A stretch of DNA of 20,992 nucleotides from DATBLE01 sp038248655 (GCA_038248655.1 JBBRXG010000051.1:1-20992), one strand, 5' to 3'; shown: positions 1 through 7,555, counted from the first letter of the stretch. A program made the numbers and translations. The notes: a model not told the origin generated them from the sequence alone.

Positions 1-195
1 CCAGCCCGGCAGACGGCGCCCTGCGCCACCGAGGACGCGCGGCCGTCCACCCAGCCTCGAGCGACCCAGAGCGCGCCGGCCGTGGCGGCAGACCTAGCGC
101 TACTCCGGCTAAATGGATACCCCTTAGCCTAGTAACGGGCTCTCACCAGGCGGCTTTGCTCGGACCGCCGGGCAGCGTTCGTCCGTATCAACGAT
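1..195. other. Upstream region, no supported gene
   Basis: No confident gene is visible here. The plus-strand frame beginning at base 1 is open to a TAG at 130-132 and could be the tail of a gene starting outside the window. The minus strand also has an open frame through the first hundred bases, so neither can be favoured. A relatively AT-rich patch at about 105-135 is the likeliest promoter area for the secreted-protein gene that starts at 196, but no clean -35/-10 pair is visible. Confidence 0.4.
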
Positions 196-1155
196 GTGCG
201 CGCTCTTCCCGCCCTCGCTGCGCTCGCGATCACCCTTGGTGCGAGCCCGGCGGGTCCGCAGACGATCAGCGGCGAAGGGCTACGCCTCGACCTGCCGTCC
301 GGGTGGGACGGCCGTGTTCTCTGCCAGGCGGCGGCACGCCCGTGCGCCGTTCTGCAGGCGGCGAGCTTCGGGCTCCCGGCGGGCGATGCCGCCAACGCGC
401 TCGCCCGGATGAGGCCCGGCGACGTCTGGATTCGGCTAGCGGAGGTGGGCAACCCGCCTGGCCGTCGGTTCCCGCCCACCCGTCTTCCGCTGAAGATCGG
501 GGTCGTCGACTTCGGCGGCCGTGCAATTGGCATTCCGGCCGGCCACGCCGTCGCGTACCGCACGTTCTGGACAGCCGGACGGTCGTTCGTCCTCTCGGTC
601 GACCTCGCTGCAAAGCCGCCGTCCCGACCGCTCGTGCGCGAGGTGAATCGGCTCCTGGCGACGCTCGTGATCCGCCGGACGCGGCCGCTCGTCGGGCCCG
701 CCGGGTGGCGCAGGCTCCATCGGTCTCTCCGTCTGCCGCGTCTGGAGGCAGGCGCCGCCTGCCCGCGGACGGTGGCCGGACGGAGCACTCCCGCGACCGC
801 CTTCGGCTTCGGGCGGGGCCCCGCCTACGCGGTGGTCGGCACTGACGGGCCCGTCTCCCTCACAGGTGATCGGGCCCGCGCTGGCGCGAGCTTCCACAAG
901 ACGCTCTGGGCGATCGCGCCGACCTATCGCGGCGCGCTCCTGATCCGCGGGGCTCGACTCGCCGGCTCGGGCATCGTTCGATTTCACGTTGGTGGGCCGA
1001 TCCGGAGCGAGCTCCGCCTGCTCCCAGCCGAGTACGGCTCGCGGGGCTGGCGCTACACCCCCTCCAACACCATGTTTCCCGGCCCCGGCTGCTATGGCCT
1101 CCAGGTCGACGGCAGCTCGTTCGGCGAGACGATCGTGGTGTCGGTGACGGCCTGA
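196..1155 (+). CDS. Secreted hypothetical protein
   Basis: This encodes a 319-residue protein that I do not recognise. The N-terminus is short and basic, followed by a hydrophobic alanine/leucine stretch (about residues 3-17) and an AxA-like site near residues 16-19, so export by a Sec signal peptide is likely. The mature part has scattered cysteines, including a pair near residues 43 and 49, one near 193, and one in a PGCYGLQVDG segment close to the C-terminus. Cysteine-bearing ends of this kind occur in extracytoplasmic beta-sandwich proteins of actinobacteria. The start is GTG at 196; an ATG at 194 lies in another frame. There is no convincing Shine-Dalgarno sequence. A 57-nt gap with its own -10 box separates it from the next gene, so it is probably a separate transcription unit. 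Function is unknown. Confidence 0.65.
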   Translation: MRALPALAALAITLGASPAGPQTISGEGLRLDLPSGWDGRVLCQAAARPCAVLQAASFGLPAGDAANALARMRPGDVWIRLAEVGNPPGRRFPPTRLPLKIGVVDFGGRAIGIPAGHAVAYRTFWTAGRSFVLSVDLAAKPPSRPLVREVNRLLATLVIRRTRPLVGPAGWRRLHRSLRLPRLEAGAACPRTVAGRSTPATAFGFGRGPAYAVVGTDGPVSLTGDRARAGASFHKTLWAIAPTYRGALLIRGARLAGSGIVRFHVGGPIRSELRLLPAEYGSRGWRYTPSNTMFPGPGCYGLQVDGSSFGETIVVSVTA

Positions 1156-1199
1156 CGGGCGCCGTCGGCCCTCGTTCGGCATCCATCCGCTGCGCGGCC

Positions 1200-1205
1200 T
1201 ACACT
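1200..1205 (+). promoter_or_regulatory. -10 box for a leaderless glycosylase transcript
   Basis: TACACT matches the actinobacterial TANNNT -10 consensus and ends 7 nt before the ATG at 1213. That spacing would place transcription initiation at or next to the start codon. No Shine-Dalgarno sequence is present, which agrees with leaderless translation. The -35 region is weak. Confidence 0.5.
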
Positions 1206-1212
1206 GCCGCCG

Positions 1213-1854
1213 ATGCTCGATTCGTTGCGGCAGGAAGCCTCGGGTTGCACCCGCTGCCGGCTCCACCAGGGGCGTACGCAGGTCGTCTTCGGGAACGGCC
1301 ACCCCGACGCCGACCTGATGTTCGTCGGCGAGGCGCCGGGGTTCCACGAGGACCAGCAGGGAGTCCCGTTCGTCGGCCAGGCCGGGAAGCTCCTCGACCG
1401 GCTGCTGGACGGGATCGGCCTGGCGCGGGCGGACGTCTACGTCGTGAACACCGTCAAGTGCCGGCCGCCGGGGAACCGCGATCCGCTGCCCGAGGAGAAG
1501 CACACGTGCGAGCCGTGGCTGTTCAAGCAGATCGCGTTGATCCAGCCGAAGGTGATCGCGACGCTGGGGAACCACGCGACCAAGCAGCTCACGGGCAGGG
1601 AGACGGGGATCACGCGCGTCCACGGCCAGCCGCAGCAGGTCACGTACGGCTCGATGCAGGTGACGATCTACCCGATCTACCATCCGGCCGCCGCCCTCTA
1701 CACGCCGGCGATGCTGAAGGTGCTCGAAGAGGACTTCGCGCGGATTCCGGCACTGCTCGAGCGCGAGCTCGACCCCGACCCTCCGGTCTCGTTCCTGGAG
1801 CCCGTCGTCGAGGCCGAGCCGGAGCCGGTCGCGGTTCAGCTCGGCCTGTTCTGA
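1213..1854 (+). CDS. udg: Family 4 (iron-sulfur) uracil-DNA glycosylase with C-terminal clamp motif
   Basis: This 213-residue enzyme would excise uracil from DNA to start base-excision repair. Motif A (GEAPG, residues 39-43, followed by HED) and motif B (HPAA, 157-160) are both present. So are the four cysteines expected to bind a 4Fe-4S cluster: C12, C15, C83 and C99. These features place it in family 4 (UDGa-like), not family 1. A proline/glutamate-rich linker (about residues 185-207) follows the catalytic domain and ends in QLGLF at the extreme C-terminus, close to the bacterial sliding-clamp (DnaN) binding consensus QL[SD]LF. The gene heads the operon with tsaE, tsaB and rimI; the tsaE frame begins over its stop codon. 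The start is supported by the -10 box just upstream. Confidence 0.92.
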   Translation: MLDSLRQEASGCTRCRLHQGRTQVVFGNGHPDADLMFVGEAPGFHEDQQGVPFVGQAGKLLDRLLDGIGLARADVYVVNTVKCRPPGNRDPLPEEKHTCEPWLFKQIALIQPKVIATLGNHATKQLTGRETGITRVHGQPQQVTYGSMQVTIYPIYHPAAALYTPAMLKVLEEDFARIPALLERELDPDPPVSFLEPVVEAEPEPVAVQLGLF

Positions 1855-2282
1855 CGCGCGAGGTCACCACCGGCTCGCCCGGGGAGACCGAGGCGCTCGC
1901 CGCCCGCCTCGCCGCGCACCTCGACGCCGGGGACGTCGTCGCGGTCGGCGGCGAGCTCGGCGCAGGCAAGACGACCTTCGTCCGCGGCGCGTGCCGTGCT
2001 CTCGGGGTCACGGAGCCGGTGACGAGCCCGACCTACACGATCGGACATCGATACCAGGGCAGGCTGCCGATCTCCCACCTCGATCTCTACCGGTTCGAGC
2101 GGCTCACGGACGCCGACTGGGGCGCGCTCGAGCCGTACTTCGAGGACGCGATCGTGTTCGTCGAGTGGCCCGAGGCGGCGGGCGCTTCGCTGCCCGCCCC
2201 GCGCCTGCGGGTACGGTTACGCCACGTGGACGAGAGGCGGCGGCTGATCGTGCTCGAGGGCGATGCTGACCTTGGCGTTTGA
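1851..2282 (+). CDS. tsaE: TsaE, ATPase of the t6A tRNA-modification machinery
   Basis: TsaE is the P-loop ATPase that supports the TsaB-TsaD complex in making N6-threonylcarbamoyladenosine on ANN-decoding tRNAs. The Walker A motif is GELGAGKTT, followed by the family's TSPTYT segment, an HLDLYR segment and an FVEWPE segment near the C-terminal third. The frame has no ATG, GTG or TTG before the conserved ETEALA region. The only sensible initiator is CTG at 1851, which overlaps the glycosylase stop as CTGA and gives 143 residues, normal for the family. Translation is probably coupled to the glycosylase gene. The 3' end overlaps tsaB by 20 nt. Identity is certain; the CTG start is inferred from the absence of alternatives. 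Confidence 0.93.
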   Translation: MTREVTTGSPGETEALAARLAAHLDAGDVVAVGGELGAGKTTFVRGACRALGVTEPVTSPTYTIGHRYQGRLPISHLDLYRFERLTDADWGALEPYFEDAIVFVEWPEAAGASLPAPRLRVRLRHVDERRRLIVLEGDADLGV

Positions 2283-2859
2283 CACTGCGACGAACGTCGC
2301 CACCTGCGCGGTCGTTCGGGACGGAGAGGTGCTCGGCGAGCGAACCTCCCGTGCGGCAACAGTCCTGGCGGACGCCGACGACCTCCTGCGCGCTGCAGGT
2401 CTCGTGCCACGTGATCTCGACCTGATCGCGGTCGGGGTGGGGCCGGGAAGCTTCACCGGCGTGCGGATCGGGCTCGCCACGGCGCGAGGGCTCGCGCTCG
2501 CGCTCGATCTCCCGGTCGCGGGCGTCTCGACGCTCGAGGCCCTCGCTGCCGGGGCGCCCGGCGCGATTCCGGTGGTCGACGCACGCCGGCGCGAGGTGTT
2601 CGTCCTCCTCGAAGGCAGCCCGCGCTGCCTGGCACCGTCGCAGCTCGGAGTCGAACGCGGCTGGAGGTACGTCGGCGACGGGGCGCTCCGCTACCGCGCG
2701 ACGATCGAGGCAGCCGGGGGCGTCGTACCGCCGGACGCCGGCGAGGTGCACCTGCCCCGGGCGCGCTTCCACGCCGCGCTCGCCGGCCCCGGCCGGCCCG
2801 CCGAGCTCGTCGAGCCCGTCTACCTGCGGCTCCCGGATGCCGAGCGGGCGATGGCGTGA
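2263..2859 (+). CDS. tsaB: TsaB, t6A complex dimerisation partner
   Basis: This 198-residue protein is a non-catalytic paralogue of TsaD (ASKHA fold). TsaB forms a heterodimer with TsaD and recruits TsaE in bacterial t6A synthesis. The N-terminal LAFDTAT segment and the GVGPGSFTGVRIGLATARGL block (about residues 58-77) are hallmark TsaB sequence, and STLEALA follows. The C-terminus ends in a VEPVYLR segment, as expected. The ATG at 2263 lies inside the tsaE coding region, and the stop overlaps the rimI GTG by four bases (GTGA). Both overlaps point to translational coupling in one operon. Confidence 0.95.
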   Translation: MLTLAFDTATNVATCAVVRDGEVLGERTSRAATVLADADDLLRAAGLVPRDLDLIAVGVGPGSFTGVRIGLATARGLALALDLPVAGVSTLEALAAGAPGAIPVVDARRREVFVLLEGSPRCLAPSQLGVERGWRYVGDGALRYRATIEAAGGVVPPDAGEVHLPRARFHAALAGPGRPAELVEPVYLRLPDAERAMA

Positions 2860-3320
2860 TCGACGTCCGCCGCCTGCAGCTTCGCGATCTCGCGGCGATC
2901 GAGGAGATCGAGCGGGCCTCGTACCCGACTCCGTGGTCGAGGTCGATGTTCGCCGGCGAGCTGGCCAAGCCGTCCTCGATCTGCCTCGGCGCGTTCCTCG
3001 ACCGGCGGCTCTCCGGCTACCTGATCGTCTCCCGATACGTCGACGCGTGGCACGTGATGAACGTTGCCGTCGCCCCGGTCGAGCGTCGTCGCGGGCTCGC
3101 CACCGCCCTGCTCGGCCGGCTGTTCGAGCTGACGGACGACGACGATCGTCGGGGATACACGCTCGAGGTCCGGGTCTCGAACGCCGGCGCGATCGCCCTG
3201 TACGAACGGCTCGGCTTCGAGTCGCGCGGCGTGCGCAGGGCCTACTACACCGACAACCGCGAGGATGCGCTGATCATGTGGAAGGACCCTGCCGTTCGCG
3301 ACTCCGTCACGAACGGCTAG
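2856..3320 (+). CDS. rimI: RimI-type ribosomal-protein S18 N-acetyltransferase (GNAT)
   Basis: This is a 154-residue GNAT acetyltransferase. The acetyl-CoA-binding motif A appears as VAPVERRRGLATALL (about residues 72-86), and the family C-terminal pattern NAGAIALYERLGF is followed by YYTDNREDALIMWKD, typical of RimI. RimI acetylates the N-terminus of ribosomal protein S18 and is routinely linked to tsaB and tsaD in bacteria. The GTG start at 2856 overlaps the tsaB stop. The last 14 bases overlap the 3' end of the antisense nuclease gene. In many bacteria tsaD follows directly; here it resumes about 720 bp downstream. Confidence 0.93.
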   Translation: MIDVRRLQLRDLAAIEEIERASYPTPWSRSMFAGELAKPSSICLGAFLDRRLSGYLIVSRYVDAWHVMNVAVAPVERRRGLATALLGRLFELTDDDDRRGYTLEVRVSNAGAIALYERLGFESRGVRRAYYTDNREDALIMWKDPAVRDSVTNG

Positions 3321-3957
3321 CCGTGTACGGACTGCGCAATGTGGTCGAGAGGGCCTCTGCGCACGTGGCGCCGATGCCCGGGACACACTGCCAATCGCCC
3401 GGATCCGCCTGGACCAGAGCGGCCAGATTCCCGAAGTGAGAGAGAAGCGCCTGCGCGCGCACGCGGGATATTCCGGGGACGCTCGCCAGAGCTGCCTCGG
3501 CGGCCGGAGCACCGGCCGGCCGCTTCGGACGCTGGGCGTAGACTGGACGATTGCGATACCGAGCTCGAGCACGGCGTTCGGCGAGCCGTTGAAGCCACAG
3601 GGCAGAATCCTGCGGATCGGAAGAGTGGATGACGGCGACCCCGAGATCCATCAGCGCCACGCAGACCCCACGAATTGCAGGTGCCGCCAGCGGTCCGTCG
3701 TCGAGATCGTCTCCTTCGATCAGCAGGTACGCGAATCGCGCAACGTCGCGGACGTGTCGCATCTGGGACCAGAATTCGCCGGCGATGATTCCTGCATGAA
3801 GACCCCGAACCGTTTTTCGCTCCACAATCGCCCGCTCGCCTACCTCGTAGTCTCCAGCCGGCAACAGACGCCTTTCCACATCGACACCGAGTTGGATGAG
3901 ACGCTGTGGAACGCCGTCGACCGGCTCCCGCGAGTCCACGACCACCGTCACCGTCAT
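3307..3957 (-). CDS. XPF/ERCC4-type nuclease with tandem HhH domain
   Basis: This 216-residue protein has the architecture of a short, helicase-less XPF-family structure-specific endonuclease. Residues 1-130 hold the ERCC4 nuclease fold: VVVDSREP near the N-terminus, then GDY, then VERKTV. The C-terminal 60 residues contain two helix-hairpin-helix motifs (VPGIS and VPGIG). The family signature is GDXnERKX3D, but here the final aspartate is glycine (ERKTVRG), so activity may be altered. The ATG at 3957 is chosen because it lies immediately before the conserved beta strand; an in-frame ATG at 3996 would add 13 residues. It is encoded antisense between rimI and tsaD, and its 3' end overlaps rimI by 14 nt. 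Hand-counted GC over 3661-3900 is about 61%, against 77-80% in sampled lines on either side, suggesting acquisition. Related branched-DNA nucleases occur in archaea, actinobacteria and phages. Confidence 0.85.
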   Translation of the reverse strand: MTVTVVVDSREPVDGVPQRLIQLGVDVERRLLPAGDYEVGERAIVERKTVRGLHAGIIAGEFWSQMRHVRDVARFAYLLIEGDDLDDGPLAAPAIRGVCVALMDLGVAVIHSSDPQDSALWLQRLAERRARARYRNRPVYAQRPKRPAGAPAAEAALASVPGISRVRAQALLSHFGNLAALVQADPGDWQCVPGIGATCAEALSTTLRSPYTASRS

Positions 3958-4016
3958 ACGATGGCAGGGCAGGAGCGACCGGTTTGTCGCGGTCATGTGC
4001 CGCTTCAGATCCAGCT

Positions 4017-4041
4017 AGCGCTCTCGCGGAGCGAGAGCGCT
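4017..4041 (+). promoter_or_regulatory. Perfect 11-bp hairpin abutting the tsaD start
   Basis: The arms AGCGCTCTCGC (4017-4027) and GCGAGAGCGCT (4031-4041) are perfectly complementary around a GGA loop. The last base of the right arm is the first base of the TTG start codon of tsaD. The stem would bury the ribosome-binding region, so it may limit initiation, or it may act as a protein-binding site between the divergent nuclease and tsaD genes. There is no downstream U tract, so a standard intrinsic terminator is unlikely. Confidence 0.6.
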
Positions 4042-4997
4042 TGATCCTCGGGATCGAGACCTCCTGCGACGAGACGGCGGCGGCGGTCGTCGCGGACGAC
4101 GGCGAGATCCGGTCGAACGTGGTCGCGTCGCAGTCCGCGCTGCATGCGCGGTACGGGGGCGTGGTGCCGGAGGTGGCGTCGCGGCGGCACCTGGAGCTCG
4201 TCTCGCCGGTCGTTCGCGAGGCGCTCGACCGGGCGGGCGTCGGGCTCGGCGAGATCGAGCGGGTCGCGGTCACGCAGGGGCCCGGCCTGATCGGTGCCCT
4301 CCTCGTCGGCCTCGCGGCCGCCAAGGGAGTGGCGTGGGGGCGAGGCCTCCCACTCGTTCCCGTCGACCACCTGCACGGCCATGTCGCCTCGCTCTACCTC
4401 CGGCCGGATCCGTTCGACCCGCCCTTCCTCTGCCTGCTCGCGAGCGGCGGCCACACGCTCCTGCTCGATGTCCGGGAGCACCGCGGATTCCGGGTGATCG
4501 GGACGACCCTCGACGACGCCGCCGGCGAAGCGTTCGACAAGGGCGCACGGCTGCTCGGGCTCGGCTATCCGGGGGGAGCGGCGATCGACCGGCTCGCCCG
4601 CACGGGCGACCCCTCCGCCTACGACTTTCCCGTCGCACGCGTTCCGGGCCTCGACTTCTCGTTCTCGGGTGTGAAGACCGCGCTCCTCTACGCGGTCCGG
4701 GAGCTCGCCGGGGCCGAGCTCGATGCTCGGCGTGCGGATCTCGCCGCCTCCTACCAGCGGGCGATCGTCCGCGCGCTCGTCCGGCGGACGACGGAGGCAG
4801 CAGCTTCGATCGGTGCCGAGCGGATCGCGATCGTCGGCGGCGTGGCTGCCAACTCCGAGCTTCGCGGGGCGCTTCCGGGCGCGAGGGCCGCGCCGCTCGC
4901 GCTCTGTACCGACAACGCGGCGATGATCGCGTCCGCGGCGCGGTACGTGGAGGCGGCCGGCGACCCGCTTCGACTCGATGCATATGCGGTCGCGTAG
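4041..4997 (+). CDS. tsaD: TsaD, tRNA N6-adenosine threonylcarbamoyltransferase
   Basis: TsaD transfers the threonylcarbamoyl group to A37 of ANN-decoding tRNAs in the cytoplasm, together with TsaB and TsaE. The 318-residue protein begins ILGIETSCDET, carries the metal-binding pair H110 and H114 in DHLHGH, the LLASGGHT loop, the FSFSGVKTALL segment and D291 in TDNAAMIA. The frame is open further upstream to a GTG at 3906, but family homology begins exactly at the TTG at 4041, and the upstream part would overlap the nuclease gene on the other strand. The start is therefore taken as TTG. Its 3' end overlaps the protease start. The tsaE-tsaB-rimI-tsaD order survives, but it is interrupted by the antisense nuclease. 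Confidence 0.94.
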   Translation: MILGIETSCDETAAAVVADDGEIRSNVVASQSALHARYGGVVPEVASRRHLELVSPVVREALDRAGVGLGEIERVAVTQGPGLIGALLVGLAAAKGVAWGRGLPLVPVDHLHGHVASLYLRPDPFDPPFLCLLASGGHTLLLDVREHRGFRVIGTTLDDAAGEAFDKGARLLGLGYPGGAAIDRLARTGDPSAYDFPVARVPGLDFSFSGVKTALLYAVRELAGAELDARRADLAASYQRAIVRALVRRTTEAAASIGAERIAIVGGVAANSELRGALPGARAAPLALCTDNAAMIASAARYVEAAGDPLRLDAYAVA

Positions 4998-7509
4998 CGC
5001 GGCCGTCGTCTGCGCGCTCGCGGGCGCCGCGGCGGCCGCGTTGCTCACGCTTCCGTCCGGGGGGAGCGGCGCCTCGCCGGCATCCACCTCCCGGCTCGCC
5101 GCCGCCGCCTGGAGCGGGCTGGTCGGTGGTTCGCGGGCGCCCGTCGCCACCGGCCAGCGCGTGCTGGTGGTGCTCAGTGCGTTCTCGCTCGCCGACCGGG
5201 TCGCGCGCGCCGGCGGCCGCGCGACCGACCTCGACGAGCGACGTTGGACGGCGACGGCGCTCGCGGCACAGCAGCAGTTCGTGGCGACGCTCGGCCGCGA
5301 GGGCGTCCAGATCAAGCCGGAGTTCCGGTTCACGCGCACGCTGAACGGCTTCTCGGCGCTCCTCGATCCGCGGGCGATCGCCCTCCTCGAGCGGACGAGC
5401 GGCGTGAAGGGCGTCTATCCGGTGCGGATCGCCTTCCCGGCCTCCGTCTCGTCCGACGCGCTGCGCAGCGAGGACGTCGCCGCGGGGCTCGGCCGCGCCG
5501 CCGTCCGTCTGGCCGGCATCGCCGGAAGAGGCGTGACCGTGGCGCTGCTCGATACCGGCGTCGACCTGAGGAGCGCGTACCTCCACGGCCACGTTCTCGA
5601 CGGCTTCGACATCGTCGGGGGAACGGCCGACGCGCGCGCGCAGGCGAAGCCGACCGACCCGGCCCAGCTCGAGCGACACGGGACGGAGATGGCGGGCTTG
5701 CTCGTCGGCTCGGGCGGAGTCGCGGGGTTGGCCGGCGTCGCGCCCGCCGCGACCGTGCTTCCGATCAGGGTCGCCGGGTGGCAGACCGACGAGCACGGCG
5801 GCTACACGATCTCGGCCCGCACCGATCAGCTTCTCGCCGGGCTCGAGCGGGCCGTCGACCCGAACGCCGACGGCGACGCGCACGACGCGGCCCGGATCGC
5901 CCTGATCCCGCTGGTCGAGCCGTTCGCTGCGTTCAGCGACGATCCGCTCGCGCGCGCGGTGGAGGGCGCGTCCCGGTTGGACACGCTCGTCGTCGCCGCT
6001 GCCGGAAACGACGGGCCCGCCGGGCCGGCATTCGGCAGCGTCGGCGGGCCGGCGGGAGCGCCCGCGGCGCTGGCGGTCGGTGCCACCGACATGCGTCGCG
6101 CGAGGACGGAGGTGCGCGTCGTCGTGCGCGCAGGCTTGAGCGTCCTGCTCGACCGCGTGCTCCCGCTGGCGGGGGCGGTCGCGCCCGAGCGGACGCTCGT
6201 GCTTCGTCCCGCCGCTCCGCGGGGAGCGGCGACCTCCCAGGACGACTTCTTCTCGGACGGAACGAGCCTCGTCGCCGGTCGGGCGGCTGTCGTTCCGGCC
6301 GGCGACGATCCGGCTGCGGCCGCCCGGTGGGCGGCCCAGGCTGGTGCCGCAGCCGTGCTTCTCCACGGACGGACGGTCGCGGCCGGTGGTCTCGGCCTCG
6401 ACGAGCAGACGGGCGTTCCCGTGCTCAGCCTGCCCGACCAGACCGCCGGGGAGCTTCTCCGCCGTGACGACGCGATCGTCGCCGTCGCCGCTCCGCGCTC
6501 GGTGGCCGCACCGGTGCGGACGCTCGCCCCGTTCTCGTCGTGGGGGCTGGCCTTCGACGGCGGGCTCAAGCCGGATCTCGTCGCCCCCGGCGTCGCGCTC
6601 GCGACGTCGGAGCCCGGCCGGGCCGTGGACGGCAGCTCCGTCTTCGGAACCGTCAACGGCTCGAGCGCCGCGGCTGCCGTTGCCGCCGGTGCTGCGGCGC
6701 TGCTCGCAGAGGCTCGCCCCGACGCCGACGGGCGCACGCTCCGGGCGCTCCTGATCGGTGCGGGCAACAGGATCCGCGGGGCGTCGACCGCCGCCCAGGG
6801 GACGGGAGCCCTCGACCTGGGTCGCTCGGCCGCCGCGGAGGTCGTCGCCGATCCTCCTGCCGTCGCGTTCGGGCGGGGCACGGGCGACGGCTGGCGGGGC
6901 CGCGAGATCGTTCGCGTGCGGAACGTCTCCACCCGCCGCTTGACCGTCTTCGCCGCCACCGGCCAGGGCGGAAACGCCCGGGTCCGGCTGCTCGTCACAC
7001 CCCGGCGAATCGAGATCGAGCCCGGCGACGTCGCCGACCTCACCGTCCGGACGCAGCCGATCACGATTGCGAAAGGCGATGTGGCGGTCGGCGCGCTGAC
7101 GCTCACGCCCGTGGGCGGCGTGCCGATCCGCATCCCCTGGGCGGTCGTGCTGCGGGAGCCGCGCGGGCTGCTGGGTCCGCTCTCGCTCTCCCGGAAGACG
7201 TCCGCGCCGTCGGAGGCCAAGCCGACCGTGGTCGCCCTGCGCGCGGGTCGCGTGCTCCGCTCGCCGCACGGAAACGAGGTGGTGCCGGTCCTGAGGCTCG
7301 ACGTCGTGCTCTGGACCGCCGGGGGGAAGCGGCTCGGCCTGCTCGCCCGGCTCAGGGACCTCCTTCCCGGCCGGTACGCGTTCGGACTGACCGGGCGCGG
7401 GCCGGGCGGAGCGATCCTCCGGCGTGGCCGCTACCGGCTGCGGGTCTATGCCTGGCCGACCGGTGGGGGCCCGCCGGAGGTGCGGTCGATCCCGTTCTCG
7501 ATCCGGTAG
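4984..7509 (+). CDS. Exported subtilisin-like (S8) serine protease with PA-type insert
   Basis: This is a large secreted subtilase of about 841 residues. Numbered from an alternative ATG at 4978, the catalytic triad is D192 (LLDTGVD), H234 (HGTEMAG) and S563 (NGSSAA, replacing the usual GTSMAAP). The oxyanion asparagine is N344 in AAAGNDGP. An arginine-bearing N-terminus plus an alanine-rich hydrophobic segment form a signal peptide. Residues 60-150 resemble an inhibitor-like propeptide. A protease-associated (PA) domain is inserted between the oxyanion Asn and the catalytic Ser, about residues 370-510, and beta-rich domains occupy the C-terminal 230 residues. The ATG at 4984 gives a cleaner signal peptide than 4978; both lie inside tsaD. 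All catalytic residues are present, so it is probably active outside the cell. Confidence 0.9.
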   Translation: MRSRSAAVVCALAGAAAAALLTLPSGGSGASPASTSRLAAAAWSGLVGGSRAPVATGQRVLVVLSAFSLADRVARAGGRATDLDERRWTATALAAQQQFVATLGREGVQIKPEFRFTRTLNGFSALLDPRAIALLERTSGVKGVYPVRIAFPASVSSDALRSEDVAAGLGRAAVRLAGIAGRGVTVALLDTGVDLRSAYLHGHVLDGFDIVGGTADARAQAKPTDPAQLERHGTEMAGLLVGSGGVAGLAGVAPAATVLPIRVAGWQTDEHGGYTISARTDQLLAGLERAVDPNADGDAHDAARIALIPLVEPFAAFSDDPLARAVEGASRLDTLVVAAAGNDGPAGPAFGSVGGPAGAPAALAVGATDMRRARTEVRVVVRAGLSVLLDRVLPLAGAVAPERTLVLRPAAPRGAATSQDDFFSDGTSLVAGRAAVVPAGDDPAAAARWAAQAGAAAVLLHGRTVAAGGLGLDEQTGVPVLSLPDQTAGELLRRDDAIVAVAAPRSVAAPVRTLAPFSSWGLAFDGGLKPDLVAPGVALATSEPGRAVDGSSVFGTVNGSSAAAAVAAGAAALLAEARPDADGRTLRALLIGAGNRIRGASTAAQGTGALDLGRSAAAEVVADPPAVAFGRGTGDGWRGREIVRVRNVSTRRLTVFAATGQGGNARVRLLVTPRRIEIEPGDVADLTVRTQPITIAKGDVAVGALTLTPVGGVPIRIPWAVVLREPRGLLGPLSLSRKTSAPSEAKPTVVALRAGRVLRSPHGNEVVPVLRLDVVLWTAGGKRLGLLARLRDLLPGRYAFGLTGRGPGGAILRRGRYRLRVYAWPTGGGPPEVRSIPFSIR

Positions 7510-7555
7510 CTCCCGGCTGGCGCCCGAAGACCCCGAACGGCGATTCGAACGGTCG

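Noticed and set aside
1..132. Tail of an upstream gene in the first plus frame
   Set aside because: The frame is open to a TAG at 130-132, but an antisense frame is open as well and no family motif is seen, so it is not reported as a gene.
3318..4040. Possible integrase, transposase or att-site remnants around the nuclease insertion
   Set aside because: No terminal repeats, target duplications or recombinase genes were found at the junctions; only the hairpin at 4017-4041 stands out.
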